DNA from: RGIG4079 sp045596365 | GTDB lineage: Bacteria > Bacteroidota > Bacteroidia > Bacteroidales > Muribaculaceae | Direction: 5' to 3' | Assembly: GCA_045596365.1 (NCBI GenBank) | Contig: JAZOCE010000007.1 | Span: forward strand, 1 to 64,000 | Length of the DNA: 64,000 bases | In this document: positions 15,299 through 24,415 of the stretch, piece by piece | Numbering within the stretch: position 1 is the stretch's first letter | Layout: every line of letters begins with the position of its first letter | Made by a program: the position numbers and the translations under genes | The notes under the pieces: generated by a model | The model's database searches: none | What the model saw: only the letters and a program-made list of their open reading frames with translations | What the model was told of the DNA's origin: nothing

Positions 15299-17977
15299 TT
15301 ATCGACCAGCGTTGATGATTTTGTCGCGTAGGCGAGTGTTGTAATCATCGTTGGCAATCAAATCTTCGATGGTCAAGTGCATGCGGTAGCGCCAATAGTG
15401 GCGTGGGTTGGCTGGCACATTGATTTGCTCTTCAAGAGGATTTGCTCGGCGAACGTTTCCATCAATAGACAATAGGTCTTGTAGAGGAAGGATTGTGAGC
15501 ATTGCCGGTGAGTAAAGGTGTAGGTCAATGATTCTTTCACACACCCAAGGCTCAGCATAGTAGGGCGCTTCGCCACCTTCGTGAAGCATGTTGTTGAAGA
15601 AGTGTTGTGTTTTTTCGCGGTCTTCTTCCCACCATTGGCGTATTCCACCCATGTCGTGTGTTGATGTTGTACATACCGACAAATAGGGGTAGGTATAGGT
15701 GTTGCCAAATTCGGCTTTGGGGTCTTTGGGCATGCGTTGAATTTCAAGCGATAGAATTTGTAACGCATTGATAACTGCCGGAACGCAATCGGGTATCATG
15801 CCAAGGTCTTCGGCACACACGAGCATGTCGGTTGCTTCAATGAGTGGTGGTAGTTTCCACATTGCTTTGCCATACCAGAAATCGTTGTGGCGATGATAGA
15901 AGAAGTCGTTGTATAGACGGTCGAAACACCATTTTTCGTAGTCGTTGAGCGCACGATAAGAGTAGGTGAATTGTGCTGAAATACGTGGGTGGTATTTGCC
16001 TTTTTCGTAGGGATCTTCAACGAACAATACATCATCGATTAAACCAAGTAGAGCTTCGCACAAACGAGTGTTTTTCTCGTTTTTTTCAAGACCTGCAAAA
16101 TAATCAACAACTTTGCGTTGTGTAGAGAATTCGTCTTTAAGTTTGTATCGTCCGTAGCTCACATTGTTGAGGAATGTGTTGCGAGCTTCGTCTGTGTATT
16201 CTCCGAAGAAGTCGTACAAAAAATAGTCCATGATGTAGGGTGTTGTTTGTAGGTCAACATCAAGCCAAAAATCATAGCTATATTTCATTTCATCGGGAGT
16301 GTAGGGCAGGGCAGGGTTGAATACTCCCAACAAGCCATGAACAGCGTCCATAGGAATTTGCCAAATGCGGAAGAAACCAAGAACGTGGTCAATGCGATAG
16401 GCATCAAAGTATTCCGACATTTTGCGGAAACGGGCTTTCCACCAAGAAAAGCCGTCTTTGTTCATTTCTTCCCAATTATAGGTGGGGAATCCCCAGTTTT
16501 GTCCAAGCACAGAGAAGTCATCGGGTGGAGCACCGGCTTGACAGTCCATGTTGAACAGGCGTGGAGAAATCCATGCGTCAACGCTTGTGCGTGATATGCC
16601 GATGGGTATGTCGCCCTTGATGGCAACGCCTTTGCTGTGTGCATAGTTGCGCACCTCTTTCATTTGTTTGTCAAGATGGAATTGGATATAATAAACATAG
16701 TTTATTTCATCTTGATTGTCGGAAACAAAAGTGGCTATTTTGTTAGCGTCGTAAACAGCATATTCGCCCCATTTATCAAATTCGGGAGTGTTGTTGCGAT
16801 CACGAAGCACGCAGAACGCAGCATAGGGTGTGAGCCATTCGGTGTTGTTGGCAACAAATTCTTTGAATTCTTTTGATGCAACTGTTTTTGCTCCTTCTTG
16901 TGCAAACATTTCGCGAGTGAATTGTATTTTGCCTTGATTTACACGCTCGTAATCAATTTCATTAAGTTGGTTTAGCTCTTTGCCGAGGTTGTCAAAATAT
17001 TCTTGACGTTTTTTATCTTTAAGTGTACCAAGTGCAGAAAGACGCAGATACATGGGGTGTAGTGCGAATGTGGAATTTGCATTGTAGGGATAAGAATCAG
17101 TCCATGTATGAGTCATTGTGGTGTCGTTGATGGGGAGTATTTGAAGGAATTTTTGTTCGGTCAATGCTGCCCAGTCAATCATCTTTTTAAGATCGATGAA
17201 ATCTCCTACACCAAAGTCTTCTTCAGAACGAACAGAGAATACAGGTATTGCAACACCTGCTCCACGCCATGGTGCAAGTGGATTGTTGAAACGCAATCCT
17301 GAAACAACCATTACTTCATTTTTTTGAGCAGGAGTGTAATTGAAATATCTATTGCTACCTGCTTCCCATGCTACTATCTCATGAGTCTCTTTGTTGAGAA
17401 TGACAAATTTGTAGTCAAAAGGAGTTGTCAGTGTTTTCACCTCAAGGTTGACATTCCATTCGGGGAAGAATGTGTCGTTCATTATAATAGCTTTTGATAC
17501 GTCCCATGCACCAAGCTGGTCGCAACCACCACAGATGGCAAGCACTTCATCGCTTTTAACCATTGGTGCTGTTATGCGCACATTTATGATACCATTCTTG
17601 ATTGTGAGAGGCTTGTCTTTGCTATCGCGATGACAGATACAATCAGTAAATGCTGATGAATAGTAGGGACGATCAAATGGTTGATCTTGCCAGCTATCGT
17701 GTATTTCATACGTTTTTGCGCTTTTACCGCGACGGAAATTATGTCCTGTTCCCCATTCTTTTCTAATATAGCCGTTTTCATGCTTGATGAAATAACTATA
17801 AGTGAAATCAGTGGTAATATCATCAACTTCTATTGTTGTGTGCCATTTTTCGGCACCCTCAAGGTTGAGCTGTAATGCATTAATGTCATTGTTATTCCCA
17901 AGTTCAGGGATGTTGCCGGAAATATATACCGATTCTCCCCAATTGGTGCGGTAATTTATTGTAAACGAAATTTTCAT
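15299..17977 (-). CDS. malQ: 4-alpha-glucanotransferase with two CBM20 domains (amylomaltase, DPE2-like)
   Basis: A GH77 enzyme that moves alpha-1,4-glucan segments between maltodextrins in the cytoplasm. At 892 residues it has two N-terminal starch-binding CBM20-like modules (about 1-100, with SGNIPELG; about 125-235, with GGCDQLGAW), then the GH77 barrel. The catalytic nucleophile aspartate is in FDAYRIDHVLGFFRIW (near 525), the acid/base glutamate in CAEDLG (near 721), and the last aspartate in TSTHDMGG. This architecture matches plant DPE2 and Bacteroidota MalQ. There is no signal peptide. Confidence 0.95.
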   Translation of the reverse strand: MKISFTINYRTNWGESVYISGNIPELGNNNDINALQLNLEGAEKWHTTIEVDDITTDFTYSYFIKHENGYIRKEWGTGHNFRRGKSAKTYEIHDSWQDQPFDRPYYSSAFTDCICHRDSKDKPLTIKNGIINVRITAPMVKSDEVLAICGGCDQLGAWDVSKAIIMNDTFFPEWNVNLEVKTLTTPFDYKFVILNKETHEIVAWEAGSNRYFNYTPAQKNEVMVVSGLRFNNPLAPWRGAGVAIPVFSVRSEEDFGVGDFIDLKKMIDWAALTEQKFLQILPINDTTMTHTWTDSYPYNANSTFALHPMYLRLSALGTLKDKKRQEYFDNLGKELNQLNEIDYERVNQGKIQFTREMFAQEGAKTVASKEFKEFVANNTEWLTPYAAFCVLRDRNNTPEFDKWGEYAVYDANKIATFVSDNQDEINYVYYIQFHLDKQMKEVRNYAHSKGVAIKGDIPIGISRTSVDAWISPRLFNMDCQAGAPPDDFSVLGQNWGFPTYNWEEMNKDGFSWWKARFRKMSEYFDAYRIDHVLGFFRIWQIPMDAVHGLLGVFNPALPYTPDEMKYSYDFWLDVDLQTTPYIMDYFLYDFFGEYTDEARNTFLNNVSYGRYKLKDEFSTQRKVVDYFAGLEKNEKNTRLCEALLGLIDDVLFVEDPYEKGKYHPRISAQFTYSYRALNDYEKWCFDRLYNDFFYHRHNDFWYGKAMWKLPPLIEATDMLVCAEDLGMIPDCVPAVINALQILSLEIQRMPKDPKAEFGNTYTYPYLSVCTTSTHDMGGIRQWWEEDREKTQHFFNNMLHEGGEAPYYAEPWVCERIIDLHLYSPAMLTILPLQDLLSIDGNVRRANPLEEQINVPANPRHYWRYRMHLTIEDLIANDDYNTRLRDKIINAGR

Positions 17978-18060
17978 AAGATGTTATTTTATCTGTAAAC
18001 TTTATTTGTGTTTCGGTATCTTTAGAATTCGGTTATAAATATAGTCAGAAATTAAATATT

Positions 18061-18103
18061 AAAGGCTAAATCTTGAGAAAAAATTTCAAGTTTAGCCTTT
18101 TTT
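18061..18103 (-). terminator. Terminator of nrdJ
   Basis: AAAGGCTAAA (18061-18070) pairs with TTTAGCCTTT (18091-18100), and TTGA/TCAA extends the stem past a one-base bulge. It lies 30 bp past the nrdJ stop. A and T runs flank both sides. Confidence 0.7.
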
Positions 18104-18131
18104 GTGAAATGTAATGATGTTTTAATTTACA

Positions 18132-20660
18132 TTATCCGCATTTTGACGTACCACAAGCAGTACAGATGAGACACCCTTCCTGATAGATGAGTGTTTCTTG
18201 CCCACAATTGGGGCATGTTTGCCCATTTAGCTTAGTACCATTAGGGAGATATTTCTTCAATGCACGTTCAACACCCATCTTCCATGTATTAATAGATTGG
18301 CTGTCAAGTTCAAGACTACCGATGAGTTTTAGTACTTGATCAATTGGCATACCATATCGCAATACTCCTGAAATAAGTTTTGCGTAGTTCCAATATTCAG
18401 GGTTGAATTTATCAGATAAACCTTCGATTGTTGTTTTATATCCACGTTTGTTGATAAATTGGAAGTCGTATCTTTTGTTGCCGTTTTCGTCTATTGCTTT
18501 GATAATCTTTCCGCTTGTAACTGATTTTGGACAGAAGATACCATCTTCGTCATCGGCAAGACCTGTGAAGATTTCGTATGGAGCGCCATCAATAAGACCG
18601 ACAAATGCAATCCATTTTTCTTTGTTGTTTTGGAAGCGTACGACATCAGCTTCAAGCTCGATTGGGCGTTTTGCTACGTGAGGTTTAATTTCGGCTGGTT
18701 CAGCAGATTTCTTTTCAATTGAAACAAGTACACCGGCACGAGAGCCTTCGCGATATACGGTACATCCTTTACAGCCTGATTTCCATGCTTCAATATATAG
18801 GTTGTTTACAAGATCTTCGCTAACATCGGCTGGGAGATTGATGGTTACTGAAATTGAGTGGTCAACCCATTTTTGTACACGTCCTTGCATTTTTACCTTC
18901 TCAAGCCAGTTTACATCGTTAGATGTTGCATTGTGATAAGGCGATTTTGCTACAAGAGCTTCAAGTTCTTCTTGAGTATAGTTGTCTTTAACCTCAATGT
19001 TGTTTGTTTTCATCCAAGTTAAGAACTTTGGATGATATACAATATATTCTTCCCATGCATCGCCTGACTCATCAATAAAGTCTACGCGAACATCTGTATC
19101 GTTGGGGTTTATTTTACGACGGCGTTTGTAAACGGGAAGGAATACCGGCTCAATCCCTGATGTCGTTTGAGTCATGAGGCTTGTTGTTCCTGTAGGAGCG
19201 ATAGTTAAGCAGGCGATGTTACGACGACCATATTTAACCATGTTCTCATATAGCTCAGGTGAAGCTTCACGTAGGCGATTTATAAATGGGTTGTTTTTCT
19301 CGCGTTCAGCGTCAAATATCTCAAATGCACCGCGTTCTTTCGCAAGTTCTACTGATGAACCATAGGCTGCTACAGCAAGAGTTTTGTGTACTAATTCTGA
19401 GAAATCGGTAGCTTCAGTTGTTCCATATTGGAATCCGAGAGCTGCCAACATATCACCTTCGGCAGTTGTTCCTACGCCTGTGCGACGACCTTTAAGGGTT
19501 TTTGTTTTAATTTTTAGCCACAAGTTGTGTTCGGCATGCTTAACTTCTTCTGTTTCTGGGTCAAGTTCAACTTTTTCAAGAATCTTATCGATTTTTTCCA
19601 TCTCAAGATCGATAATATCATCCATTATGCGTTGAGCTTTTGCCACATGGGCTTTAAATAAGTCAAAGTCAAATTCTGCTTGTGGTGTAAATGGATTTTT
19701 TACATAAGAGTATAGGTTGATTGCAAGTAATCGGCAGCTATCGTAGGGGCATAATGGAATTTCTCCACATGGATTTGTCGAAATAGTGCGGAAACCGAGG
19801 TCGGCATAGCAATCGGGAACAGATTCGCGTGTGATAGTATCCCAGAACAATACACCGGGTTCCGCTGATTTCCATGCATTATGGATAATTTTTGCCCATA
19901 TTTCAGATGCGTTAACTTCTTTTGTTACTGATGGATTTTCAGCATTTACAGGGTATTGTTGAATATATGGTGTGCCATCGATTGCTGCTTTCATGAAATC
20001 ATCATCAATGCGTACTGAAACATTGGCCCCTGTGATTTTTCCTTCGGTCATTTTTGCGTCAATAAATGCTTCTGAATCGGGGTGCTTAATGCTGACAGAT
20101 AACATAAGAGCTCCACGTCGACCATCTTGAGCTACTTCACGGGTAGAGTTTGAATATCGTTCCATGAAAGGAACAAGTCCTGTTGATGTAAGGGCTGAAT
20201 TTTTTACAGGAGAGCCTTTAGGTCGAATGTGCGAAAGGTCGTGTCCTACTCCTCCACGGCGTTTCATTAATTGTACTTGTTCTTCATCGATTTTAATGAC
20301 ACCTCCATATGAGTCTGGTGTGCCGTCAAGCCCGATAACAAAACAATTGGACAAAGAGCCTACTTGATGGTCGTTACCAATGCCTGACATGGGGCTCCCT
20401 TGAGGAACTATATATTTGAAATTTTTTAATACATCGAAGATTTCGTCATATGACATTGGCTCATTATATTTGGCTTCTATCCGTGCGATTTCTGAAGCGA
20501 TGCGACGATGCATATCATCTGGAGTTTCTTCAAAAATATTACCAAATGAGTCTTTAAGGGCGTATTTACTTACCCATACGCGAGCTGCAAGCTCGTCGCC
20601 ATTGAAATATTTTAATGAAGCGTTAAATGCTTCATCGTAGGAGTAGGTTTTCTTTTCCAC
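18132..20660 (-). CDS. nrdJ: Adenosylcobalamin-dependent (class II) ribonucleotide reductase
   Basis: Makes deoxyribonucleotides from ribonucleotides using B12, without needing or being harmed by oxygen. The 842-residue protein has the RNR active-site segment NPCGEIPLC (near 299), the loop GRRGALMLS, and APTGTTS late in the barrel. The C-terminal tail has paired zinc-type cysteines (CPNCG ... CLICTACGTSKCG), as in long NrdJ proteins. The start is GTG at 20658-20660; no ATG is nearby and the following YSYDEAF is family-like. No cobalamin riboswitch is visible upstream. Confidence 0.95.
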   Translation of the reverse strand: MEKKTYSYDEAFNASLKYFNGDELAARVWVSKYALKDSFGNIFEETPDDMHRRIASEIARIEAKYNEPMSYDEIFDVLKNFKYIVPQGSPMSGIGNDHQVGSLSNCFVIGLDGTPDSYGGVIKIDEEQVQLMKRRGGVGHDLSHIRPKGSPVKNSALTSTGLVPFMERYSNSTREVAQDGRRGALMLSVSIKHPDSEAFIDAKMTEGKITGANVSVRIDDDFMKAAIDGTPYIQQYPVNAENPSVTKEVNASEIWAKIIHNAWKSAEPGVLFWDTITRESVPDCYADLGFRTISTNPCGEIPLCPYDSCRLLAINLYSYVKNPFTPQAEFDFDLFKAHVAKAQRIMDDIIDLEMEKIDKILEKVELDPETEEVKHAEHNLWLKIKTKTLKGRRTGVGTTAEGDMLAALGFQYGTTEATDFSELVHKTLAVAAYGSSVELAKERGAFEIFDAEREKNNPFINRLREASPELYENMVKYGRRNIACLTIAPTGTTSLMTQTTSGIEPVFLPVYKRRRKINPNDTDVRVDFIDESGDAWEEYIVYHPKFLTWMKTNNIEVKDNYTQEELEALVAKSPYHNATSNDVNWLEKVKMQGRVQKWVDHSISVTINLPADVSEDLVNNLYIEAWKSGCKGCTVYREGSRAGVLVSIEKKSAEPAEIKPHVAKRPIELEADVVRFQNNKEKWIAFVGLIDGAPYEIFTGLADDEDGIFCPKSVTSGKIIKAIDENGNKRYDFQFINKRGYKTTIEGLSDKFNPEYWNYAKLISGVLRYGMPIDQVLKLIGSLELDSQSINTWKMGVERALKKYLPNGTKLNGQTCPNCGQETLIYQEGCLICTACGTSKCG

Positions 20661-20733
20661 GATTTTTTTGTGTTTTAAGTTGGTTTTAAAAGTTTGAAAA
20701 GTTGAAAAAGTTTTATCTAAGAATAATACTTTG

Positions 20734-20765
20734 CAAAGATTATAAATATTTTTCTTGTGACCAAA
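20734..20765 (-). promoter_or_regulatory. Promoter of nrdJ
   Basis: Minus-strand TTTG (20762-20765), a 19-bp spacer, then TAATCTTTG (20734-20742). The -7 has one base more than TAnnTTTG. It leaves a leader of about 65 nt. Confidence 0.42.
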
Positions 20766-20787
20766 TTATTTTATTGAAAATATTTAT

Positions 20788-20814
20788 TGTGTTGAAAAGT
20801 TTTCCAAAACAAAA
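20788..20814. repeat. 27-bp direct repeat, copy 1 (candidate operator)
   Basis: Identical base for base to 20854-20880. The unit starts TGTGTTGAAAAG and ends CCAAAACAAAA. Its first 22 bases (from GTGTTG) are an imperfect palindrome, 16 of 22 positions symmetrical, as expected for a dimeric regulator. It lies upstream of the nrdJ promoter. Confidence 0.75.
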
Positions 20815-20853
20815 TGCTAATATGTTGATTTTAAGGTATATATAATTTTGTGC

Positions 20854-20880
20854 TGTGTTGAAAAGTTTTCCAAAACAAAA
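20854..20880. repeat. 27-bp direct repeat, copy 2 (candidate operator)
   Basis: Second exact copy, 66 bp after copy 1. It lies about 28 bp before the nitroreductase -33 element and well upstream of the nrdJ promoter. Confidence 0.75.
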
Positions 20881-20908
20881 ATTAAACATATAAGTTGTGT
20901 GATTCTTG

Positions 20909-20939
20909 TTTTGTGAATGAGATATTATTAGTAACTTTA
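20909..20939 (+). promoter_or_regulatory. Promoter of the nitroreductase gene
   Basis: TTTTG (20909-20913), an 18-bp spacer, TAACTTTA (20932-20939; one mismatch to TAnnTTTG). The ATG follows 22 bp later. Confidence 0.42.
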
Positions 20940-20961
20940 CAACTGTATAAATATATTGTTT

Positions 20962-21711
20962 ATGGATATTAAATATTTTTTTGAAAATAGACGGACTATT
21001 AGGAGATATACATCTCAAGAAGTGGATGACGAGTTGTTGCGTGATATTATTGGAATGGCAAGTCATGCTCCAACGACTGGAAATATGCAACTCTATAGTG
21101 TTGTTGTAACTCGAACAAAGGAGGGAAAGGAAAGATTGGCACCAATGCATTTTAATCAACCTTCTGTTACTGGGAGTTCCGTATTGTTGACTTTTTGTGC
21201 CGATTTTAATCGTTTTGAAAAATGGTGTGAGGCAAGTGATGCTGTTCCAGGTTATAATAATTTCCAGTCATTTATAACCGCGTTTCTTGATGCGGCAATA
21301 TTTGCTCAACAATTTTGTACAATAGCAGAGATGTATGGTTTAGGTTGTTGTTACCTTGGAACTACTACTTATAATGCACCACAGATAGCAGAGGAGCTAA
21401 ATTTGCCAAATAGAGTCGTTCCTGTGACAACATTGACAGTCGGTTATCCCGATGGAGATGCGGTATTGAGTGATCGCATTCCGGTAAAGGGGATAATTCA
21501 TTATGAAAAATATGAGGATTTCAATAGTGGTAAAATTAAATCAATATATTCAGAAAAAGAGGAACGTGAGGATAGTAAGCGTTTTGTTGAGGAGAATAAC
21601 GTGCAGTCATTAGCGCAGGTATTTACAGATGTTCGATATACGAAAGAGGCTAATGAGTATTTTTCAAAAGTATATAGAGATTTTATAGAATCAAAAGGGT
21701 ATAAAATCTAA
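20962..21711 (+). CDS. Nitroreductase family NAD(P)H-dependent flavin oxidoreductase
   Basis: A 249-residue FMN protein of the nitroreductase superfamily, closest in layout to the NfsA/FRP group. The FMN phosphate-contacting ENRRTIRRYTSQEV (about 9-22), ASHAPTTGNMQ, and the glycine-rich GLGCCYLGTT segment are present; a charged C-terminal arm of about 60 residues follows. It probably reduces quinones, flavin or nitro compounds. The ATG at 20962 is used rather than an in-frame TTG two codons earlier. It shares its promoter region with nrdJ, so joint redox or nucleotide control is possible. Confidence 0.87.
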   Translation: MDIKYFFENRRTIRRYTSQEVDDELLRDIIGMASHAPTTGNMQLYSVVVTRTKEGKERLAPMHFNQPSVTGSSVLLTFCADFNRFEKWCEASDAVPGYNNFQSFITAFLDAAIFAQQFCTIAEMYGLGCCYLGTTTYNAPQIAEELNLPNRVVPVTTLTVGYPDGDAVLSDRIPVKGIIHYEKYEDFNSGKIKSIYSEKEEREDSKRFVEENNVQSLAQVFTDVRYTKEANEYFSKVYRDFIESKGYKI

Positions 21712-21724
21712 TGTTGTAATATAT

Positions 21725-21751
21725 GGGAGGACGTATAATCTATGTCCTCCC
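21725..21751. terminator. Terminator between nitroreductase gene and dnaA
   Basis: GGGAGGAC (21725-21732) pairs with GTCCTCCC (21744-21751) around an 11-base loop. It lies in the 53-bp gap between convergent genes, with T-rich sequence after it on the plus strand. Confidence 0.75.
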
Positions 21752-21764
21752 GTTTGTATATATT

Positions 21765-23150
21765 TTAAGATAGAAGTAAACTTTCTATTGTTGAAACATC
21801 TTCTTGTAGTTGTTTTTCAAGAGGTAGGCGTTCTTCAATATTTTTGCATGCATATAAAACTGTTGCATGAGTGCGGGACAAACGGGTGCCAATTGCAGTT
21901 AATAGCATTTTTGCGTGTTTTTTTGCCATATACATTACCATTTGTCTTGCATCGGAAATTTCTCGTTTGCGAGATTTTGTAAATAATTGGTCGGGTTCTA
22001 TTTTATAGTATGAGCACACTTGTTGTGTTATGGACTCAAAATTAATTTGTTTGCGTGATACTTTAACTGCATTAGAGAGAACGACGCGAGCAAGGTCGAT
22101 TGTAATTTCTTGGTTTAAGACGGTGGCATGAGCCATTAGAGAGACTATTATCCCCTCAAGCTCGCGAATACTGTCTGTGATATTTGTTGCAATAAATTCA
22201 AGTACGTCTTGAGGAATTGATAGTCCGTCTTGTTCTGCTTTTTGGTTTAAAACCTCTTTTCTTAGTTCGAAGTCGGGACGGCTCAATTCGGCAGTCATTC
22301 CCCATTTGAAACGGGAAAGCAGGCGAGCTTCCATTCCTTCCATTTGAGCCGGACAACAATCACTTGTCAATATCAATTGTTTTTGATTTTGATGTAAATG
22401 GTTGAAAATATGGAAAAATGTGTTTTGAGTTTGTGGTTTCCCGATAAAGTCTTGTATGTCATCTATAATTAGCACATCAATGCTTTGGTAGAAATTTATG
22501 AATTCATTTACTTTTTTACGGCAAACGGCAGCTGTGTATTGGCTCTCAAATAATCGTGCTGTCACATATAGGACGCGACTTTTGGGGTTGGTCTCTTTTA
22601 TTCTTATACCTATTGCTTGGATGAGGTGAGTTTTACCAACTCCTGTTGCTCCATATATGAATAATGGGTTGAATGTCTTGCATTTTGGATTGGTGGCAAT
22701 GGCTTCTCCTATTGAGCGTGCAATTTTATTACTCATGCTCCCGCAATAGTTTTCAAATGTGTATCGGGGATTTAATTGGGAATCAATGTCTTCGATGTAC
22801 TCTTGTTGAAAAGGATTAGCCGATGAATTGTTTCGGTTGGTTATCGCCGGACTTGGATTGGAACTTCCAATTGTGACGCCTGTGGTTGCTTCGTTACCAA
22901 TCTGGTTGTAGTGATAGTATAATTTAATGTTGTCTCCGTATACTCTGCGGAGTGTGGAGCCAATGAGCTTGATGTATCTTTCTTCGAGTTGTTCTACGAA
23001 GAAAGGAGAAGGAACAGCTACGGTTAAGCTATTGTTTTCATAGCTCAAAGATGTAACTGGTTTAAACCAGGCGTCGTATTGTTCTGTGGGAAGGTTGTCC
23101 TGAAAAATTTTCAAGCACTTTTCCCACATGTTAGAGTGAGTTGATTCCAT
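21765..23150 (-). CDS. dnaA: Chromosomal replication initiator DnaA
   Basis: AAA+ protein that binds DnaA boxes and opens the origin. The 461 residues comprise domain I (about 1-85, CLKIFQDNL-PTEQYDAWF), a short linker, the AAA+ domain with Walker A GATGVGKTH, Walker B VLIIDDIQDF and the sensor SRFKWGM, and the C-terminal DNA-binding domain IV with SRTHATVLYA. It stands alone: convergent with the nitroreductase gene and separated from mlaD by a terminator. No dnaN or recF adjoins it, and no cluster of DnaA boxes is visible around it. Confidence 0.97.
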   Translation of the reverse strand: MESTHSNMWEKCLKIFQDNLPTEQYDAWFKPVTSLSYENNSLTVAVPSPFFVEQLEERYIKLIGSTLRRVYGDNIKLYYHYNQIGNEATTGVTIGSSNPSPAITNRNNSSANPFQQEYIEDIDSQLNPRYTFENYCGSMSNKIARSIGEAIATNPKCKTFNPLFIYGATGVGKTHLIQAIGIRIKETNPKSRVLYVTARLFESQYTAAVCRKKVNEFINFYQSIDVLIIDDIQDFIGKPQTQNTFFHIFNHLHQNQKQLILTSDCCPAQMEGMEARLLSRFKWGMTAELSRPDFELRKEVLNQKAEQDGLSIPQDVLEFIATNITDSIRELEGIIVSLMAHATVLNQEITIDLARVVLSNAVKVSRKQINFESITQQVCSYYKIEPDQLFTKSRKREISDARQMVMYMAKKHAKMLLTAIGTRLSRTHATVLYACKNIEERLPLEKQLQEDVSTIESLLLS

Positions 23151-23220
23151 TGATAGTGATATTCTTTAGACTAAACTTTTCAAGAACAAAATTAATCTAT
23201 TTCTAAAATAAAAACAATTG

Positions 23221-23254
23221 CAAAAATATTTGGATTTTATAATAAATGTGCAAC
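23221..23254 (-). promoter_or_regulatory. Promoter of dnaA
   Basis: Minus-strand TATTTTTG (23221-23228) with GTTG at 23251-23254, 22 bp upstream. It leaves a leader of about 65 nt. Confidence 0.45.
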
Positions 23255-23402
23255 TATATTGAATATCAGTGGTTTATGGGATTTGTGGATTTTGTATTAA
23301 AGTTTTACTTTTGATTATTTATGTTGATTATTGTAAGGCAACGTATTACGCTAAAATAAACCTCGTGATTCAACTTATTAAATTTCTTTGCTATCTAAAG
23401 AA

Positions 23403-23455
23403 AAAATGATTGAATTGCTACTATTTTCAATAAAATTTGGCAATTCAATCATTTT
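23403..23455 (-). terminator. Terminator of the amidase-mlaD operon
   Basis: AAAATGATTGAATTGC (23403-23418) is an exact complement of 23440-23455; the loop is 21 bases. On the minus strand the stem is followed by a T-run (TTTTTTCTTT), which makes it a classical intrinsic terminator. Confidence 0.8.
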
Positions 23456-23492
23456 GTTGTTATTTAGAATTGTTCTAAATAGTAAATGTCTT

Positions 23493-24392
23493 TTATAAGA
23501 GTTTGATTGATATATATCTTTTCGGGTTTTTCTTTACGTCAATAAGTAATGAGTCAAGGCTCCCAACCGCGTTGTTAAGATTGTTGTATAATTGGGTGTC
23601 ATTAAGCATTAATCCCAAAGATGAATCTTTGCTGTTGAGCTTGTTGGTTATTTCTTTTGCATTTTCTGTTAGTTGATAAATATTGTTCATTGTTGAGTCT
23701 ATCGGAGTGTTGTTAAGCTCAGTAGTAACATCATTTAGATTTGCTGTTATACCGTTTAGGTTCTGTGAGATTTTATTAACATTTTCCATTGTAGGAGCCA
23801 TAGTACTCATCATTTTTGATAGCTGATAGCTACTCGCTTCCAAATTAGCAGTTATATTATCTAAGCGACGGACTGAATTTGCTATCGCTGGGTCGCTTAT
23901 AAGCGCATTTACAGTGGATAGAAGTGAGTCAATTTTAGGCATTATACTTGCTACAGATGGTAGTACATCGTTAGAAATGTTATCCATTAATCCAGCGGGA
24001 GTCGAACCTATGATTTTGTCCCCGATTTCATGGTATGCAGTTGTATCATTCATTGCCAATTCAATAGTAGCTGTGCCTAAAACATCAGTCTTTAGTATAG
24101 CTTTAGTTCCATAGGGGATGCGTAGTTGTTTGTCTAAACTTAATTCAACTAATATGTGTCCTGGGTTGTCATATTCATATTGTATTTCTCTTACTAAACC
24201 AACTTTAAATCCATTTACTGTAACAGGTGAAGATACTGTAAGTCCACTTACATTGGTATAAGATGCATAGTAGTAATTTGCTGCTTTGAAGATATTAATC
24301 CCTTTGAGGTAGTTAATCCCAAAGAACAACGCAACCAAGGCGATTAATACTGAGATGCCAATAAATATCTCTTTTGAAAATTTCTTATTCAT
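23493..24392 (-). CDS. MlaD/MCE family lipid-transport protein
   Basis: A 299-residue protein with a short cytoplasmic tail, one N-terminal membrane helix (about 8-26), an MCE domain (about 38-115, with SPVTVNGFKVGLV and the conserved LGT-ATIEL stretch), then a long helical region with repeated NxIxxNLNxxT spacing. MCE proteins form periplasmic rings that carry phospholipid between inner and outer membrane. No MlaE permease or MlaF ATPase adjoins it. The amidase gene is 23 bp upstream and both probably share one mRNA. Confidence 0.87.
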   Translation of the reverse strand: MNKKFSKEIFIGISVLIALVALFFGINYLKGINIFKAANYYYASYTNVSGLTVSSPVTVNGFKVGLVREIQYEYDNPGHILVELSLDKQLRIPYGTKAILKTDVLGTATIELAMNDTTAYHEIGDKIIGSTPAGLMDNISNDVLPSVASIMPKIDSLLSTVNALISDPAIANSVRRLDNITANLEASSYQLSKMMSTMAPTMENVNKISQNLNGITANLNDVTTELNNTPIDSTMNNIYQLTENAKEITNKLNSKDSSLGLMLNDTQLYNNLNNAVGSLDSLLIDVKKNPKRYISIKLL

Positions 24393-24415
24393 AATTGTAT
24401 ATGTATTTGATTTAA

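Larger units (their letters stand above)
20661..20961. promoter_or_regulatory. 301-bp divergent control region between nrdJ and the nitroreductase gene
   Basis: This AT-rich gap has no gene. It holds the nrdJ promoter, the nitroreductase promoter and two exact 27-bp repeats between them. A degenerate GTTGAAAAAGTTTT at 20701-20714 resembles the repeat core. It is probably a shared regulatory region. Confidence 0.6.
23151..23492. other. 342-bp intergenic region between dnaA and mlaD
   Basis: Very AT-rich and without a gene. It holds the dnaA promoter, a strong terminator for the mlaD operon and a small 8-3-8 inverted repeat at 23462-23480. One weak DnaA-box-like site (AAATCCACA on the minus strand, near 23283) is present, too little to call an origin. 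Confidence 0.55.

Noticed and set aside
20661..20760. Cobalamin riboswitch upstream of the B12-dependent nrdJ
   Set aside because: The leader is about 65 nt, AT-rich, and lacks the B12-box (GCCACTG-like) sequence.
20788..20880. CRISPR array
   Set aside because: Only two repeat copies with a 39-bp gap, located in a promoter region, with no cas genes.
20740..21159. Antisense frame across the nrdJ-nitroreductase control region
   Set aside because: It includes duplicated peptide text only because it crosses the 27-bp repeats, and it overlaps a clear nitroreductase gene.
23151..23492. Replication origin next to dnaA
   Set aside because: Only one weak DnaA-box-like site and no box cluster; dnaA is not next to oriC in many Bacteroidota. 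A GC-skew plot of the genome would decide.
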